This document shows positions 1-7,612 of a DNA stretch of 15,968 nucleotides, piece by piece. The translations under genes were made by a program, and so were the position numbers. Numbering within the stretch: the stretch's first letter is position 1; each line of letters starts with the position of its first letter. The notes beneath the pieces are model-generated. The model was given only the letters and a program-made list of their open reading frames with translations, had not been told where the DNA came from and searched no databases. Source of the DNA: MAG-120802 sp049430265 (GTDB taxonomy: Bacteria; Actinomycetota; Actinomycetes; Nanopelagicales; Nanopelagicaceae); assembly GCA_049430265.1 (NCBI GenBank), contig JBMTBW010000018.1, positions 1-15,968 on the forward strand, read 5' to 3'.

Positions 1-452
1 AGGAAGTAGACCGGGACTAGCATCGCTTCAAAGAAAACATAAAAGAGGAAGAGATCTGTTGCTGCAAAGACACCAATCATCATCGTTTCAAGAACGAGTA
101 TCAGGATATAGAAAGTCTTAACGCCAAATCGACCACCCTCTGACTCATTCCATCCCGCTAGAATCACAATTGGAACTAATAGAACTGATAAGAGAATAAG
201 GATTAGGGATATTCCATCGACTCCAAGTTGATAACTAATACCAAGAGATGGAATCCAGGAATATCTCTCAACATATTGAAAGCCTGTAGCGCCTCGATCA
301 AAGCCAAATGTCATTGTAATTCCAAGAGCTGCAACCAAAAGCGATACCAGCAGAGCGCTTTGCTTAACTAGCCTTGCATTACTTACAGGAAGAAGAGCAA
401 TTAATCCAGCGCCAATTAAAGGTAGTATTCCCATACTTGTTAAAAGGTTCAT
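1..452 (-). CDS. nuoM: NADH-quinone oxidoreductase subunit M (NuoM), N-terminal part, cut by window edge
   Basis: Translating the minus strand from the ATG at 452-450 gives 150 open codons running off the left edge (MNLLTSMGILPLIGAGLIAL...). It ends in VFFEAMLVPVYF, the antiporter-like subunit motif whose glutamate (E142 here) matches the essential E144 of E. coli NuoM; the FQYVERYSWIPSLGISYQLG stretch upstream is also typical. NuoM is one of the three Mrp-antiporter-like proton-pumping membrane subunits of complex I. The start is set by an ATGA overlap with the nuoL stop (TGA at 451-449), with a GGTGGT ribosome-binding-like stretch about six bases upstream. Family members are about 500 residues, so roughly 70 % of the gene lies outside the window. 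Identification is firm; nothing can be said of the C-terminus. Confidence 0.95.
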   Translation of the reverse strand, partial: MNLLTSMGILPLIGAGLIALLPVSNARLVKQSALLVSLLVAALGITMTFGFDRGATGFQYVERYSWIPSLGISYQLGVDGISLILILLSVLLVPIVILAGWNESEGGRFGVKTFYILILVLETMMIGVFAATDLFLFYVFFEAMLVPVYF

Positions 453-2335
453 AGCGTTACCACCAGAGCAGCAAAGAGAGCAACAAGTGCTCCAATAAGA
501 ATTAGTAGAGCATAATTTCTTACATATCCAGTTTGAAGCTTACGCATTCCTCTAGCACTTCCTAGCGCGCTGGTGCCAACTGCCCGAACTGCTCCATCGA
601 TAACGCTTTCATCGGTCTTGACTAGTAGCTGAGTTAATTTCTGACCAGGGCGCATAAATAGGAATTCATTTGCATCATCTTGGAGAAGATCTCTGCGAGT
701 AACGCGGGTGAAGATACTTACCTCACTTGGTGCTCTCTCTGATAACTCTCCGCGATACTTAATAAAGGCAATTGAAACTCCAATTATCACAGCAACTACG
801 GCAAGGGTTGTGACAACAATGGGAGGTAGAAACTCTGCATGTTCATGATGATCCTTATCAACAACTGGCGCCAGCCACTTAACAATGGCTTTGCCGCTAT
901 AGAGAAGGTAGCCAGAGGCGACTGAGCCAACAGCCAAAACTGCCATTGGAGCCCACATCAAAAATGGTGATTCGTGAGGCTCGCTTCCCTCTGCCCAGCG
1001 CTTATTACCAAAGAAGGTCATGAGCATTAGGCGAGTCATATAAAAGGCCGTGATGACTGCCCCTAATAGAGCTGCGGAGCCGAAGAGAACGCCTTGCACG
1101 CCTCCTGCATTAAATGCAGTTTCAATTATTTTATCTTTTGAATAAAACCCTGCAAATGGTGGGACTCCAATAATTGCTAGGTATCCAAGACCAAAAGTAA
1201 TTGATGTAATTGGCATTAATTTAGCAAGTCCACCATAGCGTCGCATATTTACTTCATCATTCATGCCATGCATAACTGAGCCTGCACCTAAGAACATTCC
1301 AGCTTTAAAGAAACCATGAGTTAGAAGATGCATAATTGCAAATGCATATCCAGCAGGACCAAAGCCTGAGGCCATAATCATGTATCCAATTTGTGACATG
1401 GTTGAGGCAGCAAGTGCCTTCTTAATGTCATCTTTTGCCATACCGATGATTGCGCCAAAGAGCAGAGTGATAGTTCCAACTAATACAACTGCTAGTTGCG
1501 CAGTTGGTGCATTATCAAATACAAAATTAGATCTAGTAATTAAATAAACTCCAGCAGTTACCATTGTTGCTGCATGGATTAAAGCTGAAACGGGGGTTGG
1601 GCCAGCCATCGCATCTCCAAGCCAGGCTTGAAGTGGGAATTGAGCTGACTTGCCCGCTGCTGCTAGCAATAGCATCAGACCCATTGCGGTAAGAGCGGTT
1701 TCACTAGCTCCACTAACTTTTTCTTCAATTCCAATAAATGAAACTGCTCCAAAGTTAGCAAAAGCAATCATTACCGCAACTGATAATCCAAAGTCACCAA
1801 CACGGTTAGCCACAAATGCTTTCTTGGCAGCAGTTGCATATTCAGGTTTCTGATTCCAGAAGCCAATAAGAAGGTATGAAGCAAGACCAACGCCCTCCCA
1901 GCCCACATAGAGATTTAGGTAGGAATCCCCAAGAACTAGTAGGAGCATTGCTGCGATAAAGAAGTTTAAATATGCGAAAAAACGCCTTCTGTCCCTGTCA
2001 TGGGACATATAGGCAATGGAGTAAACGTGAATGAGAGTTCCAACTCCGGTAATAAGTAGAACAAAGGCTATGGATAACTGATCAAGCAAGAGCCCAGCAT
2101 CCACATTAAATGTACCAACCGAAATCCAAGTAAATAGCTTCTGGGTCACAGCCCGTGATGCCTCTGGGCGATCTATCATTGCAAAGAATTCCATTGCACC
2201 AACTACAAAAGTGCTTGCAGAGATCAAGGTTGCAAACACATGCCCCCATTTATCAGCCTTCCGACCAAGAAGCATCAAAAGCGCTGAGCTAAAAAGCGGC
2301 AGAGCGATTAAATAAACTAAGTTCTCTGAAGTCAT
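449..2335 (-). CDS. nuoL: NADH-quinone oxidoreductase subunit L (NuoL)
   Basis: A 628-residue membrane protein, the most distal antiporter-like proton-pumping subunit of complex I. The sequence shows the N-terminal helices, then DQLSIAF near residue 85, the SHDRDRRRFFAY loop (111-122), WEGVGLASYLLIGFW with the key glutamate E147, AAGKSAQFPLQAWLGDAMAG with lysine K229, and PTPVSALIHAATM with H254; these are the classic proton-channel residues. The C-terminal region carries a linker rich in charged residues (about 545-600) followed by a final membrane segment (about 607-628), as expected for the lateral-helix and anchor part of NuoL. Length is normal. The ATG at 2335 directly follows the nuoK stop (TAAATG) and has no strong Shine-Dalgarno, so translation probably depends on coupling with nuoK. 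The stop overlaps the nuoM start as ATGA. Confidence 0.98.
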   Translation of the reverse strand: MTSENLVYLIALPLFSSALLMLLGRKADKWGHVFATLISASTFVVGAMEFFAMIDRPEASRAVTQKLFTWISVGTFNVDAGLLLDQLSIAFVLLITGVGTLIHVYSIAYMSHDRDRRRFFAYLNFFIAAMLLLVLGDSYLNLYVGWEGVGLASYLLIGFWNQKPEYATAAKKAFVANRVGDFGLSVAVMIAFANFGAVSFIGIEEKVSGASETALTAMGLMLLLAAAGKSAQFPLQAWLGDAMAGPTPVSALIHAATMVTAGVYLITRSNFVFDNAPTAQLAVVLVGTITLLFGAIIGMAKDDIKKALAASTMSQIGYMIMASGFGPAGYAFAIMHLLTHGFFKAGMFLGAGSVMHGMNDEVNMRRYGGLAKLMPITSITFGLGYLAIIGVPPFAGFYSKDKIIETAFNAGGVQGVLFGSAALLGAVITAFYMTRLMLMTFFGNKRWAEGSEPHESPFLMWAPMAVLAVGSVASGYLLYSGKAIVKWLAPVVDKDHHEHAEFLPPIVVTTLAVVAVIIGVSIAFIKYRGELSERAPSEVSIFTRVTRRDLLQDDANEFLFMRPGQKLTQLLVKTDESVIDGAVRAVGTSALGSARGMRKLQTGYVRNYALLILIGALVALFAALVVTL

Positions 2336-2635
2336 TTATCGACTCAACAAACTTGCATCATCAACTGATGCAGATCGACGAGAGCGGAAGATAGTGACAA
2401 TAATTGCAAGACCTACTACAACTTCACATGCAGCTACAACCATGGTGAAAAAGGCCATTACTTGGCCTTCTAGATTTCCATTAATTTTAGCGAAAGTAAC
2501 AAAAGCTAGATTGGCAGCATTGAGCATAAGTTCAATACACATGAAAACAACAATTGCATTCTTTCGAACAATAACTCCAACAGCACCTATTGAAAACAGG
2601 ATTGCTGAGAGATAGAGATAATTTGTTGGATTCAT
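2336..2635 (-). CDS. nuoK: NADH-quinone oxidoreductase subunit K (NuoK)
   Basis: A 99-residue protein with three membrane helices, homologous to MrpC and part of the proton-translocating membrane arm. The two functionally important intramembrane glutamates of the family are visible: E35 in FMCIELMLNAANLAFV and E71 in AACEVVVGLAIIV, corresponding to E36 and E72 of E. coli NuoK. Length is the family norm. The ATG at 2635 overlaps the nuoJ stop by one base (TAATG), with GAGGG about nine bases upstream inside the nuoJ tail as a ribosome-binding site. It is followed with no gap by nuoL. The short charged C-terminal tail after RSRRS faces the cytoplasm by family analogy. Confidence 0.98.
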   Translation of the reverse strand: MNPTNYLYLSAILFSIGAVGVIVRKNAIVVFMCIELMLNAANLAFVTFAKINGNLEGQVMAFFTMVVAACEVVVGLAIIVTIFRSRRSASVDDASLLSR

Positions 2636-3399
2636 TACTTGTTGCCCTCATCATCAATCTTTGGCAATCCCTCTAATTGATAGCTCTTAGATTCAGCTAC
2701 ATCACCTCTGCGATGGAGCACTTCTGCGATTGAAAGATCAGATGGTTTTCCATCCGGCAATAAGGCCGGAAGATCTAGCGCGTTATTTCTGGCATAAACG
2801 CCAGAGCCTGGTAGGCCTGCTGCAGTTGCAATTGATTTTCCACGAAAGCGCGCAATAGATCTTGATTTTTGAGAAGTTCTAGCAACATCACTCTTTTCGG
2901 AGTGGGCAAGAACCATAGCGCCAAGAGCTGCGGTAATGAGAAGTGCTGAAATGACCTCAAAAGCCCAGACATAATCGCTAAATAGGTATTGAGCCAAGCC
3001 CTCGACATTTCCACCGCTATTGGCTTCATCTAAGCCAACGCTCGGCCTTCCAAGCTCTGCGCGAGCGATGAAGGTAATTAGTGTTAGCGAAAAGGCTAGA
3101 GCTGTAAAGATTGCAACTGAGCGAATCCCTTTGATCTTTTCAACTAATGAATCTGATGAATCCACTCCAACTAACATTAAGATAAAAAGGAAGAGCATCA
3201 TTACTGCTCCGGTATAGACCACAATTTGAACAATTCCAAGAAATGGTGCTTCAAGAGCAATATAGAAAATCGCTAAGGTAATCATCACCCAAGCAAGCAG
3301 AATTGCGGAGTGAACAGCTTTTTTCATAAATAACATAGCAACCGATGCCAGAACAGCAAGAGGTGCTAGTACCCAGAATAAAGCTGATTCACCGCTCAT
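2635..3399 (-). CDS. nuoJ: NADH-quinone oxidoreductase subunit J (NuoJ), long actinobacterial form
   Basis: A 254-residue membrane subunit of the complex I proton-pumping arm. Membrane segments are visible at roughly 5-25, 30-50, 55-78, 93-113 and 143-165. The third contains QIVVYTGAVMMLFLF (58-72), the family signature around the pi-bulge helix that changes shape during turnover. The remaining 85 or so residues are a soluble tail absent from E. coli NuoJ (184 residues). It includes GSGVYARNNALDLPALLPDG (198-217), a block I recognise from high-GC actinobacterial NuoJ proteins, so the extension is lineage-typical and not a fusion artefact. The ATG at 3399 overlaps the nuoI stop by one base (TAATG), preceded by a GGTGGG-like stretch. 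The stop overlaps nuoK in the same way. Confidence 0.97.
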   Translation of the reverse strand: MSGESALFWVLAPLAVLASVAMLFMKKAVHSAILLAWVMITLAIFYIALEAPFLGIVQIVVYTGAVMMLFLFILMLVGVDSSDSLVEKIKGIRSVAIFTALAFSLTLITFIARAELGRPSVGLDEANSGGNVEGLAQYLFSDYVWAFEVISALLITAALGAMVLAHSEKSDVARTSQKSRSIARFRGKSIATAAGLPGSGVYARNNALDLPALLPDGKPSDLSIAEVLHRRGDVAESKSYQLEGLPKIDDEGNK

Positions 3400-4028
3400 T
3401 ACTTCTGCCCACCCGCCTTTGTATCTTGGGATGGGTGTGACTCTTTAATTTCATTTCGATAGTAATTGTGATGATCAGACTCTGGATACATCGGATGTGG
3501 TGGAATCAACATTCCAGCACGAAGTGGAGCGAGTAAATCTTCTTTCTCCCAGATTAATTTCTGGCGTGTGTCATCAGCGATTTCATATTCATTTGTCATA
3601 GTCAGGGCTCTTGTTGGACAAGCTTCTATACATAGACCACAGAAAATACAACGCAAGTAATTAATCTGATAAACCTTGGCATGTCGCTCGCCAGGGGAGA
3701 TTTGATTACCTTCAGTGTTATTTTCGCCTTCAACATAGATTGCATCTGCAGGACAGGCCCAAGCACAGAGCTCACAACCAATGCACTTTTCAAGACCATC
3801 TTCATAGCGATTTAGTTGATGGCGACCATGAAAGCGTGGCGCAACTTCCGGTTTAACTTCAGGGTATTCAATGGTGTTGGGTTTCTTAAACATGGTGCTG
3901 AAGGTGACCCAGAAGCCTTTTAATTGGGTGAAAAAGCCAGAGGGCTCAGTTCCAGTGACAGGAACTGATTGTTCGGCGGCCTTTTGGATCGCCCCTGAAG
4001 GCTTTGGTTCTAAGTGAAATTCACTCAT
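3399..4028 (-). CDS. nuoI: NADH-quinone oxidoreductase subunit I (NuoI), 2x[4Fe-4S] ferredoxin-like
   Basis: A 209-residue ferredoxin-like subunit that carries clusters N6a and N6b and passes electrons from NuoG to the N2 cluster in NuoB. The two 8Fe-ferredoxin motifs are intact: CIGCELCAWACP (C82, C85, C88, C92) and CIFCGLCIEACP (C127, C130, C133, C137). An N-terminal stretch of about 40 residues precedes the conserved GFWVTFSTMFKKPNTIEYP segment that docks on the membrane arm. The ATG at 4028 follows the nuoH stop without a gap (TAAATG) and has a strong ribosome-binding site AGGAGGG seven bases upstream inside the nuoH 3' end, which fixes the start. The stop overlaps nuoJ by one base. Confidence 0.98.
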   Translation of the reverse strand: MSEFHLEPKPSGAIQKAAEQSVPVTGTEPSGFFTQLKGFWVTFSTMFKKPNTIEYPEVKPEVAPRFHGRHQLNRYEDGLEKCIGCELCAWACPADAIYVEGENNTEGNQISPGERHAKVYQINYLRCIFCGLCIEACPTRALTMTNEYEIADDTRQKLIWEKEDLLAPLRAGMLIPPHPMYPESDHHNYYRNEIKESHPSQDTKAGGQK

Positions 4029-5261
4029 TTAATTGCCCTCCTTTTCTTTTAAAGCTAGAGATGTCGGAAGGGCTGGAACTGGAAATGATGGCTCAGGCAT
4101 TGGACCAACTTGATTTGCTAACTCTTCAGCCTTGATTTTTGAACGATCATAAATAGTCATTGCCCCGAGAACTGCTAAAACAACAGCTCCGGTAAATCCT
4201 GCAATAACAAATTGTGAAGCTCCTTGCTGAGTTAGAAGGCGAAGTGTGGCAACAACTAAAATCCAAGCAACATTTACTGGAATTAATACTTTCCAACCAA
4301 ATTTCATAAATTGGTCATAGCGCAATCTTGGTAGCGTCCCTCGCAGCCAGACAAAGAAGAAGAAGAATGCAAGAACTTTGAGGAAGAACCAGATGAAGCT
4401 AAACCAACCACCGAGCCAAGCTGAGGTGAAGCCAAGTCCTGGAGGAGCACTTGGTCCTCCCAAAAATAAGGTAGTTGCAAGAGCAGAGACTGCAATGATG
4501 TTTACATATTCAGCTAAGAAGAAAAGCGCAAACTTAAGCGATGAGTACTCAGTATGGAAGCCGCCAACTAATTCACCTTCTGCTTCGGCTAAATCAAATG
4601 GCGCGCGATTTGTCTCACCCACCATAGAAATGACATAAATTGCAAATGAAGGGAAAAGAACAACAACATTCCACCATGTTGATTGCGCAGCAATTATGTC
4701 TCCAGTTGACATGGATCCGGCATAGATAAATACACCAACAAATGAAAGTCCCATAGCAATTTCATAGGAAATAACTTGAGCACTAGAGCGCAGACCTCCA
4801 AGTAGTGGATATGTCGAGCCTGATGACCAACCAGCTAGAACGATTCCATAAACCCCAATTGATGCTGTTGCTAGAACATATAAGACTCCAACTGGCAGAT
4901 CAGTTAATTGCATGATTGTCTGCTCGCCAAAGAAATTAACTTCGCCAGTCAGGGGAATAACAGCAAAGGCCATAAAGCAAGTAGTGACGCTGATTATTGG
5001 AGCTATGACAAATACCGCGCGATCTGCTGCTGCCGGAATTATGTCCTCTTTCAAAGCTAGTTTTACGCCATCTGCTAAGGCTTGAATTAAACCAAATGGA
5101 CCAACTCGGTTTGGTCCCATACGCATCTGCATGCGAGCAACAATGCGTCTCTCGCCCCAAACCGAGAGAAGTGTTAGAACGACACAGAGAGCAAATACAA
5201 GAACGCCTTTGGCAACTATTACCCAGGTTGGATCATCTAGAATTATCGATGCATTATTCAT
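4029..5261 (-). CDS. nuoH: NADH-quinone oxidoreductase subunit H (NuoH)
   Basis: A 410-residue membrane subunit forming much of the quinone chamber where the peripheral and membrane arms meet. Conserved features are MGPNRVGPFGLIQALADGVK (48-67) in the first cytoplasmic loop, SYEIAMGLSFVGV (165-177) with intramembrane glutamate E167, and ETNRAPFDLAEAEGELVGG (216-234) followed by HTEYSSLKFALFFLAEY, the acidic loop lining the quinone site. WLRGTLPRLRYDQFMKFGWK (305-324) is also typical. It exceeds E. coli NuoH (325 residues) through an extra helix near 350-370 and a proline-rich tail, as in other actinobacteria. A run of five phenylalanines (299-303) is encoded by a TTC-rich repeat. The ATG at 5261 overlaps the nuoG stop as ATGA, with GGTGGTGAGAG upstream. 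Confidence 0.98.
   Translation of the reverse strand: MNNASIILDDPTWVIVAKGVLVFALCVVLTLLSVWGERRIVARMQMRMGPNRVGPFGLIQALADGVKLALKEDIIPAAADRAVFVIAPIISVTTCFMAFAVIPLTGEVNFFGEQTIMQLTDLPVGVLYVLATASIGVYGIVLAGWSSGSTYPLLGGLRSSAQVISYEIAMGLSFVGVFIYAGSMSTGDIIAAQSTWWNVVVLFPSFAIYVISMVGETNRAPFDLAEAEGELVGGFHTEYSSLKFALFFLAEYVNIIAVSALATTLFLGGPSAPPGLGFTSAWLGGWFSFIWFFLKVLAFFFFFVWLRGTLPRLRYDQFMKFGWKVLIPVNVAWILVVATLRLLTQQGASQFVIAGFTGAVVLAVLGAMTIYDRSKIKAEELANQVGPMPEPSFPVPALPTSLALKEKEGN
4036..4042 (-). promoter_or_regulatory. Strong Shine-Dalgarno for nuoI inside nuoH 3' end
   Basis: AGGAGGG on the minus strand lies seven bases before the nuoI ATG and inside the last codons of nuoH. It is one of the two best ribosome-binding sites in the operon, and it supports ATG 4028 as the nuoI start and independent re-initiation on nuoI. 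Confidence 0.7.
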
Positions 5262-7612
5262 GCTCTCACCACCGATACTTCACCAGAAGTTATACCGAGG
5301 CTTTCAATTATTTTGCTATTAGTACTGTTGCGAGGCACCCAGACAGAATCCTCGTCAATTGAATCAATCTGGCAGGCAAGTGTTATCTCACCTCTTGGCG
5401 TTGAAATCTTTATTTGATCTCCATTTGAAACACCCAAAGAATCTGCGCGATTCTTAGAAATAATCGCAACTGATGGATGGGCTGTTCCCGCTAAATTATT
5501 TTCTCCATCTTGCATAGATCCAGAGTCAAGAAGCAATCTCCAGGAGCATAGATTTGCTTTTCCGTTTGAAATTTTTGTTGCTTCACCATTTACCGGAGTA
5601 AAGCTTTCACGGTTATGCCAAGTACCGAGTGAGTTAAATTCATCTCTTGCAGAGCTAACGGTTGGAAGATTGATGCTAGATCCCATCTCATCTGCAAGCA
5701 TGGAAAGGATTCTCACATCACTTCTAGTTAGAGAATCAGGTACAGCTGCTTCAAAGAATCTTGCTCTGGATTCCCAATTAATAAAGGTTCCGCTCTTTTC
5801 GACAACTGCCGCAACTGGAAGGACAACATCTGCAATCTGGGTTACCGCGCTCTGGCGAATCTCAAGTGAAACGATAAAAGCTTTTTCCATTATTGCTTGG
5901 TAATCAGGTGAGATATCAAGGGGATCAACGCCGCCAACCAAAAGGGCGCCAATATTGCCTTTTTCTACCTCACCGATGATTTCATCGCTATCAAGACCGG
6001 GGTTGCTTGGAAGACTTGAAACACCCCATGCAGCTTGAAGATCAACCCTTGCAGCGCTATCGCTTACCGGTCTTGCTCCTGGAAGAAGATTAGATATTGC
6101 TCCAGCTTCAAGTGCTCCTCGCTCGCCGGCTCTTCTTGGTATCCAGGCCAGCTTTGCACCGCTATTTGCAGCAAGAGCCACTGCAGCAGAAATTGCACCA
6201 GAGCTCTCAGAGAGACGCTCTCCAATAAGGATTACTGATTTATTAGAAAGATTTGAGATTTTTGAAATTACTGAAGCTTCGCTGCCAGCTGGGGTTGAGA
6301 TTAGTTCTGCTTTCAACTTCTTATTTCCACGAGATGCAAAAGGAGCAACAGCTGTAATTTTCAATTCACGCTTTTTGACCTGCTTATAGAGGCGAAGGAA
6401 GACAATTGGTGATTCTTCTTCAGCTTCAAAGCCAAGAAGAAGAACATGATCTGCTCTATCAAGGTCTTTGTAATTAACTTGAGTTCCCACAACATGTGAA
6501 GCTAAGAAATTCTTCTCTTCCTTTGATGTTACTCGAGAGCGAAAATCTATATCGTTTGTCTTTAGGGCGATGCGAGCAAACTTGGAATATCCATAGGCAT
6601 CCTCAAGAGTTGCTCTTCCTCCAACTAATACCGCAGAGCGATTTCCTTTTAATCCCTTTGCCGCAAGCGCTAAAGCCTCCGGCCATGAAGCCTCTCTTAA
6701 TTGCCCACTCTCATCCCTAATCAAAGGAGTAGTAATGCGATCTTTAGCGTTTACGTATTTAAATGCCCAACGACCTTTATCGCAGTTCCACTCTTCATTT
6801 ACAGCAGCATCATCTCCTGCCAGGCGGCGAAGTGTTTTCCCGCGACGCACATCAGTTCTCATATCGCATCCTGATGCGCAGTGTTCGCAGGCAGAAGGGG
6901 TTGAGATCAGATCAAATGGACGGGCTCGGAAGCGATATGAGGCTCCGGTGAGCGCTCCCACAGGGCAGATTTGAACTGTATTTCCTGAAAAGTAAGACTC
7001 AAATGGTTCTTTCTCATAGATGCCAACTTGTTGAAGGGCGCCTCGCTCATTGAGAGTAATGAATGGATCTCCCGCAATCTGTTCAGAAAACCTAGTGCAG
7101 CGAGCGCAGAGAATGCAGCGTTCACGATCGAGAAGAACTTGCGAGGAAATATTGATTGGCTTTTCAAAGGTTCTCTTTGTTCCCTCAAACCTTGATTCTT
7201 CGCGGCCATTACTCATCGCTTGATTCTGCAATGGACACTCGCCGCCCTTATCGCAAACTGGACAATCAAGTGGGTGGTTAATCAGTAATAACTCCATAAC
7301 GCCTTGTTGCGCCTTATCAGCAACAGCTGATGTAAGTTGTGTATTAACAATCATTCCTGGCTCAACTGGAATAGTGCACGAGGCCTGTGGTTTTGGAAAC
7401 TTTCTTCCATTAACTTCAATCTCAACTAAACATTGGCGGCATGCTCCAACCGGATCAAGGAGTGGGTGATCGCAGAAACGTGGAATCTGAATTCCTAATT
7501 TCTCTGCAGCTCTAATAACTAGAGTTCCCTTGGGAACGCTAACTTCAAAACCATCGATAATTAAAGTAATCATTTCTACCGCTGTCTCGGTAGCGAGTTC
7601 TTGAGTACTCAT
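5258..7612 (-). CDS. nuoG: NADH-quinone oxidoreductase subunit G (NuoG) with N7 cluster motif
   Basis: A 784-residue Fe-S subunit of the complex I peripheral arm. The N-terminal 2Fe-2S domain has C47, C58, C61 and C79 (N1b). Next comes the H-x3-C-x2-C-x5-C site (H113, C117, C120, C126; cluster N5), then C166, C169, C172 and C216 (N4). CEHCASGC plus C277 (C-x2-C-x3-C-x27-C from C242) is the off-path N7 site found in some bacteria only. The remainder is the catalytically inactive molybdopterin-oxidoreductase-like domain, ending in a beta-barrel region near 690-784 (ISKNRADSLGVSNGDQIKIS). The ATG at 7612 overlaps the nuoF-domain stop as ATGA and has GAAGG just upstream. A second Met at residue 14 (7573) directly before ITLIIDGFEV could also serve as a start, but the overlap favours the first. 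Confidence 0.97.
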   Translation of the reverse strand: MSTQELATETAVEMITLIIDGFEVSVPKGTLVIRAAEKLGIQIPRFCDHPLLDPVGACRQCLVEIEVNGRKFPKPQASCTIPVEPGMIVNTQLTSAVADKAQQGVMELLLINHPLDCPVCDKGGECPLQNQAMSNGREESRFEGTKRTFEKPINISSQVLLDRERCILCARCTRFSEQIAGDPFITLNERGALQQVGIYEKEPFESYFSGNTVQICPVGALTGASYRFRARPFDLISTPSACEHCASGCDMRTDVRRGKTLRRLAGDDAAVNEEWNCDKGRWAFKYVNAKDRITTPLIRDESGQLREASWPEALALAAKGLKGNRSAVLVGGRATLEDAYGYSKFARIALKTNDIDFRSRVTSKEEKNFLASHVVGTQVNYKDLDRADHVLLLGFEAEEESPIVFLRLYKQVKKRELKITAVAPFASRGNKKLKAELISTPAGSEASVISKISNLSNKSVILIGERLSESSGAISAAVALAANSGAKLAWIPRRAGERGALEAGAISNLLPGARPVSDSAARVDLQAAWGVSSLPSNPGLDSDEIIGEVEKGNIGALLVGGVDPLDISPDYQAIMEKAFIVSLEIRQSAVTQIADVVLPVAAVVEKSGTFINWESRARFFEAAVPDSLTRSDVRILSMLADEMGSSINLPTVSSARDEFNSLGTWHNRESFTPVNGEATKISNGKANLCSWRLLLDSGSMQDGENNLAGTAHPSVAIISKNRADSLGVSNGDQIKISTPRGEITLACQIDSIDEDSVWVPRNSTNSKIIESLGITSGEVSVVRA

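Noticed and set aside
2775..3029. 84-residue open frame within nuoJ
   Set aside because: Out-of-frame shadow of the nuoJ C-terminal region; nuoJ carries the family-typical YARNNALDLPALLPDG block there.
4354..4366. GAA/TTC trinucleotide repeat encoding five phenylalanines in NuoH
   Set aside because: Phe-rich helices before WLRGTLPR are normal in NuoH, and the repeat is too short to call a slippage-prone contingency locus.
6907..7209. 100-residue open frame on the minus strand
   Set aside because: It lies wholly inside nuoG in another frame; its sequence shows no recognisable domain, while nuoG in this region contains the conserved N4 and N7 cysteines.
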